A DNA stretch of 64,000 nt, from contig NZ_JBFAPK010000023.1 of the NCBI RefSeq assembly GCF_040676675.1, positions 75,296 through 139,295 on the forward strand. Reading direction: 5' to 3'. Within the stretch, counting starts at the first letter, position 1. Each line of letters opens with the position of its first letter. The notes below the pieces were generated by a model. That model had not been told where the DNA came from and searched no databases. It worked only from the letters and a program-made list of their open reading frames with translations. The translations under genes were made by a program, and so were the position numbers. Shown here piece after piece: positions 7,729 through 16,315 of the stretch. Source of the DNA: JBFAPK01 sp040676675. GTDB taxonomy: Bacteria > Actinomycetota > Actinomycetes > Mycobacteriales > Micromonosporaceae.

Positions 7729-8166
7729 CTATTGGCCGAGGCGGGCCAGCATGGCGCCGATGCGGGTGAAGCCGGCGCGCAGTTCGTCGGGGGTGGGGGC
7801 GGGGCGTGGTTCGGCCTCCTGCTCGACGGTCTCCGTCGGCTCGGCCACGGCGAGTTCGTCGTAGTCGCCGTAGACCTCGGCGTCCTCGGCCTGGGCCGCC
7901 TCGTCCTCGGCCGCCGTCTTCGCCGCGAGGATCTCGCCGCGCACCTCGTCCGCCGAGGCGCTGGGCAGCAGCGGCTCGACCACGGCCATCAGCTCCTCGT
8001 CGGCGACCACGGACTCGGCCAGGGCCAGGGCATGCAGCCGCTCGTACGGGCCGCAGACCACCGGCTCCCAGTCGTCCTCGTCGTCCAGGGGTCCGAACGT
8101 GATGATCCACGGCAGGTCGAGCACCGGCGAGTCGTCCGGCAGCTGCAACGTCACTAGGGCACCCAC
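7729..8166 (-). CDS. Acidic conserved hypothetical protein
   Basis: Cytoplasmic protein of 145 residues without signal peptide or membrane segment. The first 90 residues look folded (VTLQLPDDSPVLDLPWIITF, then CGPYERLHALALAESVVADEE). A low-complexity Glu/Ala stretch follows (about residues 95-120), and the protein ends in a short helix (PDELRAGFTRIGAMLARLG). The start is GTG at 8166; a second GTG at 8154 gives VTLQLPDDS. Neither has a strong ribosome-binding site. I recognise no domain. It reads away from the truncated SDR gene and faces the LacI gene. Confidence 0.65.
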   Translation of the reverse strand: MGALVTLQLPDDSPVLDLPWIITFGPLDDEDDWEPVVCGPYERLHALALAESVVADEELMAVVEPLLPSASADEVRGEILAAKTAAEDEAAQAEDAEVYGDYDELAVAEPTETVEQEAEPRPAPTPDELRAGFTRIGAMLARLGQ

Positions 8167-8226
8167 GGAGCCATCATGGCCGTCGCGCGGCTGCGGCTGA
8201 CATGATTTGCCCCGATTCGCCTACCC

Positions 8227-8835
8227 GTGGATCGGGTCCTCTCCGCGCCGGGCCGCCTGGCGTACCAGCCCCGCCGCGTGGACGCCGCGTCAGCGGCCGA
8301 GCTGGCCGACTTCTTCGGCGAGGAGACCCGCTACGACGAACTGGTACTGGCGCTCAGCGGCGGCGCGGGCGGCGGAGCCTTCGCCTCGCTCGACCTGGAC
8401 CAGCTGCGCACCGGCTTCGAGGGCAAGTTCTGGGCGCACCTGCGGATCCTGCGCGCGGCCCTGCCCCGGCTGCGCCCGGACGGTTCGGTCACGTTCGTCA
8501 CGGCGGCGTCGGCGCGCGCCGCGCTGCCGGGCACGGCGGGACTGGCCGCGATCAACGGCGCGCTGGAGGCCATGGTCCGGCCGCTGGCGGTCGAACTCGC
8601 CCCGCTGCGGGTCAACGCGGTCTCCCCGGGCATCGTCGACACGCCCTGGTGGGACGGCCTGCCGGCCGAGCAGCGCGAGGCGCTCTTCGCCGAGCACGCC
8701 AATGCGCTGCCGGTCGGACGGGTGGGCCGCCCCGAGGACGTGGCCTCGGCGGTGTTGCTCACCGCCGTGAACGGCTTCATGACCGGCAGCGTGGTCGAGT
8801 GTGCCGGCGGGGTGCGGTTGGGTACCGCCGCGTAG
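8227..8835 (+). pseudogene. SDR-family oxidoreductase lacking its N-terminal Rossmann motif
   Basis: Short-chain dehydrogenase/reductase fold of about 202 residues. The C-terminal two thirds are clear: LALSGGAGGG, VTFVTAASA, ELAPLRVNAVSPGIVDTPWW and a late GRVGRPEDVASAVL. Two things are missing. The first 40 or so residues, with the TGxxxGIG nucleotide loop, are absent, and an in-frame stop (TGA at 8203-8205) lies just upstream of GTG 8227 with no ribosome-binding site. The catalytic YxxxK is replaced (GLAAINGALEA). The substitution may be natural in this subgroup, but loss of the N terminus suggests a 5'-truncated remnant. Other frames upstream show no matching N terminus. Confidence 0.65.
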
Positions 8836-8887
8836 GGCCGGACCCGGCCGCGCCGGGACGGGCGACGAGCGGCGGCGCCCGGCCCGG

Positions 8888-9253
8888 TCAGCCGGCGTCG
8901 AGCCGCAGCGCCGCGCGGACCAGCGCCAGCGCGGCGGCGGGCTCGACGCCGAGCCGGTACGCCTCGTCCGCGTACCCGGAGGCCGCCCGCTGGAGCCGGT
9001 CGAGCGCGTCGTTGCGGCCCGGGGCGACGAAGGTACCGTGCCGCCCGCGCGTCTGAATCAGTCCGGCGCCCTCCAGTTCCCGGTACGCCCGCGCGACCGT
9101 GTTCGCCGCCAAGCCCAGGTCGGCGGCGAGCTGCCGTACGGTGGGCAGCCGGGTCCCGACGGGCAGTCGGTCGTCTCCGACCATCGCGGCGATCTGCGCG
9201 CGCACCTGCTCGTACGGCGGGACCGGCGAATCCTGGTCCACGGAAACGATCAC
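8888..9253 (-). CDS. GntR family regulator, YtrA-like
   Basis: Short GntR regulator of 121 residues. A winged HTH occupies residues 8-77 (PPYEQVRAQIAAMV, TRLPTVRQLAADLGLAANT, GRHGTFV) and only a short C-terminal helical region follows, as in the YtrA subfamily, whose members usually control ABC transporter genes. Here no transporter adjoins it. It lies 42 nt downstream of the BrkB-type membrane gene on the same strand, so the two may be cotranscribed. The start is GTG at 9253, with GGGAGG about 10 nt upstream. Confidence 0.85.
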   Translation of the reverse strand: MIVSVDQDSPVPPYEQVRAQIAAMVGDDRLPVGTRLPTVRQLAADLGLAANTVARAYRELEGAGLIQTRGRHGTFVAPGRNDALDRLQRAASGYADEAYRLGVEPAAALALVRAALRLDAG

Positions 9254-9295
9254 TTCGGCAGCGCCTCCCGGTAACGGCTCGCGAACGACAAGTTA

Positions 9296-10198
9296 TCAGC
9301 GGGGCGGGCCGCCGGGCGGCGGTGGCGGCGTGGCGTTGCGGTCCGCCAGGTCGACCACCCGGCCGTGCCGGCTCGTCGCCGCCAGCGCCGCGCCGAAGAG
9401 CAGCAGCTGGTTGAGCAGGTACAGGTAGAGCAGCACGCCGACGGCGCCCGCGACCACCGTGTACGCCGGGTTGCGCTCCCAGCGCATCACGTAGTAGCGG
9501 CCGACCGAGTTGAGCAGGGTGATGCCGAGCGAGACGACGAGCACCGGCGCCAGCAGCCGGCGCGCGCTCATCCGCAGCCGGGGCACCACGGCCAGCAGCG
9601 CGGCGGCGATCACCATGTTCACCAGCTGCGACAGGATCCAGCTCGATATCGACGCGCCGAGCGAGCGGGCCCCGAGCATCCAGGCCAGCAGCGACTCCAG
9701 CGCGTCCACCGCGCCGATCGAGACGCCGAGGAGCACGAAGAGGAAGACGAGCACCGCGAGGTCGAGCAGCTGGCGGATCACGATGTAACCGGGGTGCTGC
9801 TCGAAGCCGTAGATCAGTCGCTGGGAGGTACGGATCGCCTCGACCCAGCCGATCCCGGTGAACGCCAGCAGCACCAGACCGATCGCACCGACCCGCCCGC
9901 TGCCCTGCTGGATCTCCACCGGGTCCAGGAACGGCAGGTGCTGCTCGAGGAAGCCCGAGACCGCGTGGTTGACCGCGTCGTTCTGTTCGAGCACCGCGGC
10001 GAAGATCCAGTACCCCACCAGGCCGAGCGCGAAGACGGCGAAGAAGCCGTAGTACGCCATGGCCGCCGCGAGCCGGCCGCCGAGAACCTCGTTGTAACGG
10101 ATCAGGGCGCGCCACAGGTGGTCGAACCGGCGGTACCGCCGCCGCAGCGCCGACACCGGCCGGTCGATCGCCGCCTCGATCCGATCGAAGACGTTCAC
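9296..10198 (-). CDS. YihY/BrkB family membrane protein
   Basis: Integral membrane protein of 300 residues with six hydrophobic segments and the family's N-terminal LIRYNEVLGGRLAAAMAYYG and central SLGITLLNSVGRYYVMRW regions. YihY proteins were once named ribonuclease BN, but that assignment was withdrawn; the function remains uncertain. The C terminus is Pro/Gly rich. GTG at 10198 follows GAGG at 8 nt. It is upstream of, and probably cotranscribed with, the GntR gene. Confidence 0.88.
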   Translation of the reverse strand: MNVFDRIEAAIDRPVSALRRRYRRFDHLWRALIRYNEVLGGRLAAAMAYYGFFAVFALGLVGYWIFAAVLEQNDAVNHAVSGFLEQHLPFLDPVEIQQGSGRVGAIGLVLLAFTGIGWVEAIRTSQRLIYGFEQHPGYIVIRQLLDLAVLVFLFVLLGVSIGAVDALESLLAWMLGARSLGASISSWILSQLVNMVIAAALLAVVPRLRMSARRLLAPVLVVSLGITLLNSVGRYYVMRWERNPAYTVVAGAVGVLLYLYLLNQLLLFGAALAATSRHGRVVDLADRNATPPPPPGGPPR

Positions 10199-10312
10199 GC
10201 CGTCATCCTCGCCGATCCGCGCGACGCCGGCCCGTAACCGGCGCCGCTGCCCACTCCGGCGCGCCGCACTCCCCCGGTCCGGGTCCGGCGGCCACCGGCC
10301 CGGCGCCGGCCG

Positions 10313-10888
10313 CTACCCGCCGAGGCGGTAGTGGCGGCGCGGCTGCCAGCGGGCCTGCCCGCCGTGCGAGAAGAGGGTGAAGCCCTCCACCTCGAACAGC
10401 GCCGAGAAGCCGGCCAGCTCCTCGTACACCTTGTCCAGCGCCTCGGGCGCCACGTCCTGCGCCACCGTGACGTGCGGGTGGTACGGGAAGCGGGTCTCCC
10501 GGCGCAGCTCCGGGGCCGAGCCGATGGCGGCGGCGAGCAGCTCGCACTCGCTGATCCCGGCCGCCACCACCACGAAGACGACCTCGGTGACCGGCCGGAA
10601 GGTGCCGGTGCCGCGCAGGTGCACGGTGTACGGCAGGTGCTCGGCGGCGACCTCGGCGAGGTGCTCCTCCACCGCGGGCAGGTCGGCCAGCAGGATCTCG
10701 GTCGGCCCGAGCAGCGTCACGTGTGCCGGGATGTCCTTGGCCTGCGGGTCACCGGCCTCCGCCCGGCACCGGGTGAGGTACTCGCCCCACGGCTCCGGAA
10801 TGTTGACGGCGACGCCGATCTGGGCCGTGCGGGCGTCCACGCCCGGCCACGGCGCGGTACCGACCACGCTCCGCTCGGTGCTACCCAT
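10313..10888 (-). CDS. 2H phosphoesterase (2'-5' RNA ligase family)
   Basis: Cytoplasmic protein of 191 residues with the two HxT motifs that define 2H phosphoesterases: HVT at residues 56-58 (in HVTLLGP) and HVT at 139-141 (in HPHVTV). Family members hydrolyse or ligate 2'-5' bonds or cyclic nucleotide phosphates; the natural substrate here cannot be told. ATG at 10888 has AGGA immediately before it. It starts 23 nt after the trpS stop on the same strand, so it is probably cotranscribed with trpS. A direct repeat covers the end of trpS and this gene's start. Confidence 0.85.
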   Translation of the reverse strand: MGSTERSVVGTAPWPGVDARTAQIGVAVNIPEPWGEYLTRCRAEAGDPQAKDIPAHVTLLGPTEILLADLPAVEEHLAEVAAEHLPYTVHLRGTGTFRPVTEVVFVVVAAGISECELLAAAIGSAPELRRETRFPYHPHVTVAQDVAPEALDKVYEELAGFSALFEVEGFTLFSHGGQARWQPRRHYRLGG

Positions 10889-10936
10889 TCCTGCCCGCCG
10901 ACAGGTCGAGGTCAGCCATTCCTGCCCGCCGGCAGG
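10885..10936. repeat. 21-bp direct repeat at the trpS / 2H-gene junction
   Basis: Copies at 10885-10905 and 10916-10936 differ at one base and are 31 bp apart. One copy encodes the last residues of TrpS; the other contains the ribosome-binding site and ATG of the next gene. It looks like a small tandem duplication that gave the downstream gene its translation signal. Confidence 0.6.
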
Positions 10937-11937
10937 AACCCGACCCGGTCGTAGGCGGTGCGCAGGGTCTGCGCCGCCACGGCGCGGGCCTTCTCGGCCC
11001 CGATCGCGAGCAGCTTGTCGAGCTGCGCCGCGTCGTCGAGGTAGGTGCGGGTCCGCTCCTGGATCGGGCGGACAAACTCCACCAGCACCTCGGCGAGGTC
11101 CTTCTTGAGATCCCCGTAGCCCTTGCCGGCGTACGCCACGACCAGCTCGTCGATGCCCCGCCCGGTCAGCGCCGAGTAGATCGTCAGCAGGTTGGAGACG
11201 CCCGCCTTGTGCTCCGGGTCGAAAAGGATCTCCCGCCCGGTGTCCGTCACCGCGGACCGGATCTTCTTGGCCGACCGGGCCGGGTCCTCCAGCAGCTCGA
11301 TCAGGCCGGCCGGCGACGAGGCGGACTTGGACATCTTGGCCGCCGGGTCCTGCAGGTCGGTGATCTTCGCGGTGTCCCGGACGATGTGCGGCGCGGGCAT
11401 CGTGAAGGTCGGCCCGAAGAGCGTGTTGAACCGCCCGGCGAGGTCGCGGGTGAGTTCCAGGTGCTGGCGCTGGTCCTCGCCGACCGGTACCGCGTCGGCC
11501 TGGTAGAGCAGGATGTCCGCCGCCTGCAGGATCGGGTACGTGAAGAGCCCGACGCTGGACCGGTCGGCGCCCTGCTTGGCCGACTTGTCCTTGAACTGGG
11601 TCATCCGGCTCGCCTCGCCGAAGCCGGTGATGCAGCTCAGCACCCAGGCCAGCTGCGGGTGCTCCGGCACGTGCGACTGCACGAAGAGCGTGCAGCGCTC
11701 CGGGTCCAGCCCGACCGCGAGCAGTTGCGCGGCCGAGACCCGGGTGCGCCGGCGCAGCACCTCCGGGTCGTGCCCGGCCGTGATCGCGTGCAGGTCGACC
11801 ACGCAGTAGAAGGCGTCGTGGGTCTCCTGCAGCGCCACCCAGTGGCGTACCGCGCCGAGATAGTTGCCGAGGTGGAAGGAGTCACCGGTCGGCTGGATGC
11901 CGGAGAGCACCCGGAGCCGGGCAGGAGCGTCGGACAT
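10912..11937 (-). CDS. trpS: Tryptophanyl-tRNA synthetase
   Basis: Class I aminoacyl-tRNA synthetase of 341 residues that charges tRNA-Trp. It has GIQPTGDSFHLGNYLG at residues 14-29 (HIGH-equivalent HLGN) and the KMSKS loop as AKMSKSASSP. ATG at 11937 gives MSDAPARLRVLSG; no strong ribosome-binding site precedes it. The gene is divergent from the sigma factor at 12157 and is followed at 23 nt by a 2H phosphoesterase gene. No T-box is apparent in the short leader. Confidence 0.95.
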   Translation of the reverse strand: MSDAPARLRVLSGIQPTGDSFHLGNYLGAVRHWVALQETHDAFYCVVDLHAITAGHDPEVLRRRTRVSAAQLLAVGLDPERCTLFVQSHVPEHPQLAWVLSCITGFGEASRMTQFKDKSAKQGADRSSVGLFTYPILQAADILLYQADAVPVGEDQRQHLELTRDLAGRFNTLFGPTFTMPAPHIVRDTAKITDLQDPAAKMSKSASSPAGLIELLEDPARSAKKIRSAVTDTGREILFDPEHKAGVSNLLTIYSALTGRGIDELVVAYAGKGYGDLKKDLAEVLVEFVRPIQERTRTYLDDAAQLDKLLAIGAEKARAVAAQTLRTAYDRVGFLPAGRNG

Positions 11938-12156
11938 GCCGGCAATTCTGACAGCCGCCCCCGACACACGCCCGGACGGCCCCGTGCCAATCCGCGTGCC
12001 GCCCGCGAATTCCGGTACCGCCCGGGGAACCCGCGCGGCCGGCGGTGACTCGTACGCTCGAGTCGCCCGTACCGCGGCGGCGCGGCCGGTACCCCGACGG
12101 CGCGCGGCCGGCCGCCGGTGGCGCGGGCGGCGACCGGCGCGACGACGGGCGGGGCG

Positions 12157-12804
12157 ATGGGCGGACGGCCCGAGGCGGACCGGGCGATGGGCGAGCTGTA
12201 CCACGCCAGCTACCGGCGGCTCGTCGCCCAGGTCTACGCCTTCACCACGGACCTGAACGAGGCGCAGGACGTGGTGCAGGAGGCGTTCACCCGCGCCCTG
12301 GCCCGGCCGCGCGGCCTGGCCGACGTGGACAACCCGGAGGCGTGGCTGCGTACCGTCGCGGTCAACGTCGTCCGCCGCCGCTGGCGCCGCCGCCGGCTGC
12401 TGGACCTGATCCTGCTGCGCGACCGGCCGGTGGCCCACCTCGTGCAGCCCGCCCCCGGACCGGAGCGGGCCGACCTGCGCAGCGCGATGGCCGTGCTGCC
12501 CACCGCGTACCGCGAGGTCATCGTCCTGCACTACTTCGCCGACCTGCCGGTCGAGGAGATCGCCGGGCTGCTCGGCGTGCCGGCCGGAACCGTGAAGTCG
12601 CGCCTGTCCCGCGGCCGGTCGGCGCTGGCCGTCTCGCTCGGCGACTACCTGCCCGACCGGCCCGCAACCGACCGGCCGCCCGGCGCGGCACCGGACTGGC
12701 CAGGCGTCGGGCCGCCCGGCGCGGCGCCGGCCCGGCCAGGCGTCGGGCCCGCCGGGGCGGCGCCGGCCGCCGCGCCGGGCAACCCGGAGGTGAGACATGC
12801 CTGA
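12157..12804 (+). CDS. SigE-family ECF sigma factor with Pro/Gly/Ala repeat tail
   Basis: RNA polymerase sigma factor with region 2 (ELYHASYRRLVAQVYAFTTD, DVVQEAFTRAL, NPEAWLRTVAVN) and region 4 (AVLPTAYREVIVLHYFADL, EIAGLLGVPAGTVKSRLSRG). About 35-40 residues follow region 4 as imperfect 12-residue repeats (GAAPDWPGVGPP-like), encoded by 36-nt tandem units near 12680-12780. ATG at 12157 is preferred; GTG at 12118 is possible. The end overlaps the next gene by 8 nt, so the two are translationally coupled. The partner is a membrane protein without an obvious zinc anti-sigma domain, yet the arrangement suggests it controls or is controlled by this sigma factor. Confidence 0.87.
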   Translation: MGGRPEADRAMGELYHASYRRLVAQVYAFTTDLNEAQDVVQEAFTRALARPRGLADVDNPEAWLRTVAVNVVRRRWRRRRLLDLILLRDRPVAHLVQPAPGPERADLRSAMAVLPTAYREVIVLHYFADLPVEEIAGLLGVPAGTVKSRLSRGRSALAVSLGDYLPDRPATDRPPGAAPDWPGVGPPGAAPARPGVGPAGAAPAAAPGNPEVRHA

Positions 12805-14038
12805 GCTGGACGTACGCCTCGCGCAGGGGCGGGTCGACCTGCTCGACCGCATCGACGGGCCACCGTTGGAACGGCTGCGACGACGCGCGGCTGCCCGGCG
12901 GCGCCGGCGAGGTCTCGGCGTCGCGGTGGCCCTGCTCGGCGTCGTCGCCGCGACCGCGCTCGCCGGGCGGGTGCTCGGGCCGGACGGGGCGCGCCCGGCG
13001 CCCGCCGCCAGCCCCTCGGCCGACCCCGCCTACTCCGCCGACGGCATCGTCGTCCACGGCCTCGTCGGCGGCGCCAACGTCTGGGAGCTGCCCGGCGCGA
13101 TCGGCGACGTCGAGTTCACCGACCCGCGCCACGGCTACCTGCTCACCTCCTGCCCGGGCACCGACCCCTGCCGCCGGGACACCGCCCGGACCAGCGACGG
13201 CGGCCTGACCTGGACGGTCCACGAACTCCCGCCCGACGTGGCCCGGACCGCCGGCGGCGAGCTGCTGGCCTTTCCCGCCGGCCCGTTGATGATCACCGGC
13301 CCGACGACGTACGCCTCGCTCGACGGGGGCGGGAGCTGGACGGCGGCGGACCCGCCCCCGGCCGGCACGGCGGCCGGTACCGCCGGACCGGACGACCTGC
13401 TGCGGCCGGGCGACGGCGGTACGGCCGGCTGCGGCGCGCAGGTGCGGCTCTGGCGTCAGGGCGCCGTGCACGACAGCGGGCCGGTACGGCAGCCGCCGCT
13501 GGGCGTCTGCTGGGTGGCGGACGCCCCGGCCACCGACGGTGGCTGGTGGGTCGGCGGGGTACGCGACGGGCGGGCCGTCGTGGCGGTGACCCGTGACGGC
13601 GGCGGCAGCTGGCAGTCGGCCGTGCTGGAGACGCCGCCCGGCGCCCTCGCCTCGGTCGAGGTCGCCCAGCTCGGCAGCCACGCCTACGCGGCCGTACTCG
13701 GACCGGGGGGCGAGCTGTACTCGCTGTGGCACTCGGCCGACGGGGGGCGGACGTTCGCCCGTACCCGGTCCGCCGGGGCCGGGGGCGGCGGGCCGGCGGC
13801 GCTGGCCGGCGCGCTGGTGCCGCTGCTCGACGGCCGGCTGCTGGTGGCCGGTACCGACCGGCGCTGGTACCTCAGCGCCGACGACGGGCGCAGCTTCCGC
13901 CGCGCGGAGGGGACCCTCCCCGCGGTCGGGCGGCTGGCCCGCACCCGGGCCGGGTACGTCGCCTACGACCTCTTCGGCAGCGGCTGGGTGGCCTTCTCGG
14001 CCGACGGTACGACCTGGCGGAAGCTTCAGATCAGCTGA
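12797..14038 (+). CDS. Membrane-anchored BNR/sialidase-like propeller protein coupled to the sigma factor
   Basis: Protein of 413 residues. A short basic cytoplasmic part (residues 1-38) is followed by one membrane helix (about 39-57) and a large extracytoplasmic domain. That domain carries repeated S/T-x-D-G-G-x-S/T-W/F motifs (TSDGGLTWT, SLDGGGSWT, TRDGGGSWQ, SADGGRTF, SADDGRSF), typical of BNR or YCF48-like propellers. No HxxxCxxC anti-sigma motif is visible, so direct anti-sigma action is unproven. ATG overlaps the sigma gene end by 8 nt. The stop TGA is part of the palindrome TCAGCTGA, which also supplies the stop of the convergent CBS gene. Confidence 0.75.
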   Translation: MPELDVRLAQGRVDLLDRIDGPPLERLRRRAAARRRRRGLGVAVALLGVVAATALAGRVLGPDGARPAPAASPSADPAYSADGIVVHGLVGGANVWELPGAIGDVEFTDPRHGYLLTSCPGTDPCRRDTARTSDGGLTWTVHELPPDVARTAGGELLAFPAGPLMITGPTTYASLDGGGSWTAADPPPAGTAAGTAGPDDLLRPGDGGTAGCGAQVRLWRQGAVHDSGPVRQPPLGVCWVADAPATDGGWWVGGVRDGRAVVAVTRDGGGSWQSAVLETPPGALASVEVAQLGSHAYAAVLGPGGELYSLWHSADGGRTFARTRSAGAGGGGPAALAGALVPLLDGRLLVAGTDRRWYLSADDGRSFRRAEGTLPAVGRLARTRAGYVAYDLFGSGWVAFSADGTTWRKLQIS

Positions 14039-15152
14039 GCCGCGACGGCCCGCCCGGCGGCTGCGAGGGAGTCGGCGGCGGCTGGGACGGTGCCGGCGAC
14101 AACGAGGCGGGCGGCGGCTGCGGCGGGGCGGTCCGGCGCTGCTCGGGCAGCCGGGCCGGGGAGATCGCCACCCGGGCCACCCGGCGGCCCTCCAGCGCCA
14201 GCACCCGCAGCACCCAGCCGCCGGGCTCGACCCCGTCGGACCCGCGCGCGAGCGGGTCGTGGGCGCCCGGCCCGGCGTACGGGTCCGCATGTCCGAGCGG
14301 GCGCACGTCCTCCCCGCTCACCTGCACCTCGTCCCCGCTGACGGGCAGCCGGCCCAGGGCGGCCATCACGAACCCGCCCACCGTCTCGTACGGGCCGGCG
14401 GGCAGGGCGAAGCCGGTCCGCTCGGCGAAGTCCGCCAGGTTGAGGCGCCCGTCGACCACCGCGGGCACCCCGGCGAGCACCGGCTCGGGCGCGGCGTCGT
14501 ACTCGTCGTGGATCTCGCCGACCAGCTCCTCGATCAGGTCTTCGAGGGTGACGATGCCAGCGGTACCGCCGTACTCGTCGACCACCACGGCGAGGTGCTG
14601 CCGCTCCCGGCGCATCTCGGTGAGCGCGGCCAGCACCCGCTTGCTGCCGGGCAACTGCTTGACCTCCCGGGTGAGTTCCCGGATCGTGCCGCGCCCGTCG
14701 TCGTCCGGGCGGAGCAGCACGTCGCGCAGGTGCACGAAGCCGATCACGTCGTCGTGCGTACCGTCCACCACCGGGTAGCGGGTATGCGTCTCGGTCCGGA
14801 CCAGCTGCGCCGCCTCCTTGAGGGTGAGCCCCGCGGCGAGGAAGGTCACCTCGGTGCGGGGCATCATCACCTCGCGGACCAGGCTGGCGCCGGCGACGAG
14901 GACCTCCTCCAGGATCCGGCGCTCGTCCGGGTCGATCCGAGTGTTCGCCGCGACCAGGGCGCGCAGCTCGGCCTCGCTGATCCGCTCCCGGCCGGCGCCG
15001 GGGGTGGCCCCGAGCACGTCGGTGACCAGCCGGGTGGCCGAGTCGGCGGCCCGGACGATGACCCGGGCCAACCCGCGGGCCAGTGGCCCGGGTTGCCGTC
15101 GAGGACGCCCCGGCGTGCTGCGCCGGGGCCCGGTACTGCCGGATTCCCGCAT
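14031..15152 (-). CDS. CBS-pair / CorC_HlyC domain protein without a DUF21 membrane domain
   Basis: Protein of 373 residues. A CBS pair (about residues 60-180: VREVMMPRTEVTFL, THTRYPVVDG, ERQHLAVVVDEYGGTAGIVTLEDLIEELVGEI) is followed by the CorC_HlyC C-terminal domain (about 190-290) and a Pro/Ser-rich tail. The N-terminal DUF21 membrane domain of HlyC proteins is absent, as in soluble CorC, which assists Mg/Co export in enteric bacteria; the role here is not known. ATG at 15152 lacks a clear ribosome-binding site. It is divergent from galE, and its 3' end overlaps the convergent propeller gene by 8 nt. Confidence 0.85.
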   Translation of the reverse strand: MRESGSTGPRRSTPGRPRRQPGPLARGLARVIVRAADSATRLVTDVLGATPGAGRERISEAELRALVAANTRIDPDERRILEEVLVAGASLVREVMMPRTEVTFLAAGLTLKEAAQLVRTETHTRYPVVDGTHDDVIGFVHLRDVLLRPDDDGRGTIRELTREVKQLPGSKRVLAALTEMRRERQHLAVVVDEYGGTAGIVTLEDLIEELVGEIHDEYDAAPEPVLAGVPAVVDGRLNLADFAERTGFALPAGPYETVGGFVMAALGRLPVSGDEVQVSGEDVRPLGHADPYAGPGAHDPLARGSDGVEPGGWVLRVLALEGRRVARVAISPARLPEQRRTAPPQPPPASLSPAPSQPPPTPSQPPGGPSRLS

Positions 15153-15319
15153 GCCAGAGATGGTAGACACGGGGGTCGGCCGACGTGGGCACCATGGCCG
15201 GATCCGAATGTTCGGTTCTGTTGGATAATGGTCGAAAATGATGGACGTGCCGGGGCGAGCGCCGCCGGCACGACGTCGACCGGTACCGCCGGCGCAGCGC
15301 CGGCGCGGAGGAGGCATAC

Positions 15320-16315
15320 GTGAAACTTCTCGTCACCGGGGGCGCCGGCTACATCGGCAGCGTCGTCACCAGGATGCTGATCGACGCCGGGCACCAGGTC
15401 GTCGTCCTCGACGACCTGCGTACCGGTCACGCCGAGGCCCTCGCCCCGGAGGCGACGTTCGTCCGCGCCGCCGTCAGCGAGGCCGCCCAGGTGCTCACGC
15501 CGGACGCCGGCTTCGACGGGGTGCTGCACTTCGCCGCGCTGATCCAGGCCGGCGAGTCGATGATCAAGCCGGAGCTGTACTGGACCAACAACACGGTCGG
15601 TTCGCTCGCGCTGCTCGACGCCGTACGCGCCGCCCGGGTCCCCCGCTTCGTCTTCTCCTCCACCGCGGCCGTCTACGGCAACCCCACCGAGCTGCCGATC
15701 CCCGAGACCGCCGCCACCGCGCCGACCAACACGTACGGCGCCACCAAGCTCGCGGTCGACATGGCGCTGACCTCGGAGGCGATCGCCCACGACCTCGCCG
15801 CGGTCTCGCTGCGCTACTTCAACGTCGCCGGCGCGTACCTGCGCCCCGGCATCGCCATCGGCGAGCGGCACGACCCGGAGAGCCACCTGATCCCGATCGC
15901 GCTCCAGGTGGCCGCCGGGCAGCGGGAGAAGCTGCAGCTCTTCGGCGACGACTACCCGACCGTCGACGGGACCTGTGTGCGCGACTACATCCACGTCGAG
16001 GACCTGGCCCGGGCGCACCTGCTGGCGCTGGAGGCGGCCACCCCGGGCCGGCACCGGATCTACAACCTCGGCAACGGCAACGGCTTCAGCAACCGGCAGC
16101 TGGTCGAGGTGGTCCGCGAGGTGACCGGGCACCCGATCCCGGTCGAGGTCGCGCCCCGGCGCGAGGGCGACCCGGCCGAGCTGGTCGCCTCCTCGGCCCG
16201 GGCCCGCGAGGAGCTGGGCTGGACGCCGGCCAAGCCGACGCTGCGGGACATGGTCGGCGACGCCTGGGCCTTCTACCAGCAGGGACCGACCCAGCAGCGG
16301 GGGGCGGGCGCATGA
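15320..16315 (+). CDS. galE: UDP-glucose 4-epimerase
   Basis: NAD-dependent SDR enzyme of 331 residues that interconverts UDP-glucose and UDP-galactose in the Leloir pathway. It shows the GGAGYIGS nucleotide loop (residues 7-14), FSSTAAVYG, the catalytic YGATK (Tyr/Lys) and RYFNVAGAY. The GTG start at 15320 follows GGAGGAGG at good spacing. It overlaps galK by 4 nt (ATGA), so the two genes form an operon. The intergenic region toward the divergent CBS gene contains a GGATAAT-like -10 candidate near 15223. Confidence 0.95.
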   Translation: MKLLVTGGAGYIGSVVTRMLIDAGHQVVVLDDLRTGHAEALAPEATFVRAAVSEAAQVLTPDAGFDGVLHFAALIQAGESMIKPELYWTNNTVGSLALLDAVRAARVPRFVFSSTAAVYGNPTELPIPETAATAPTNTYGATKLAVDMALTSEAIAHDLAAVSLRYFNVAGAYLRPGIAIGERHDPESHLIPIALQVAAGQREKLQLFGDDYPTVDGTCVRDYIHVEDLARAHLLALEAATPGRHRIYNLGNGNGFSNRQLVEVVREVTGHPIPVEVAPRREGDPAELVASSARAREELGWTPAKPTLRDMVGDAWAFYQQGPTQQRGAGA

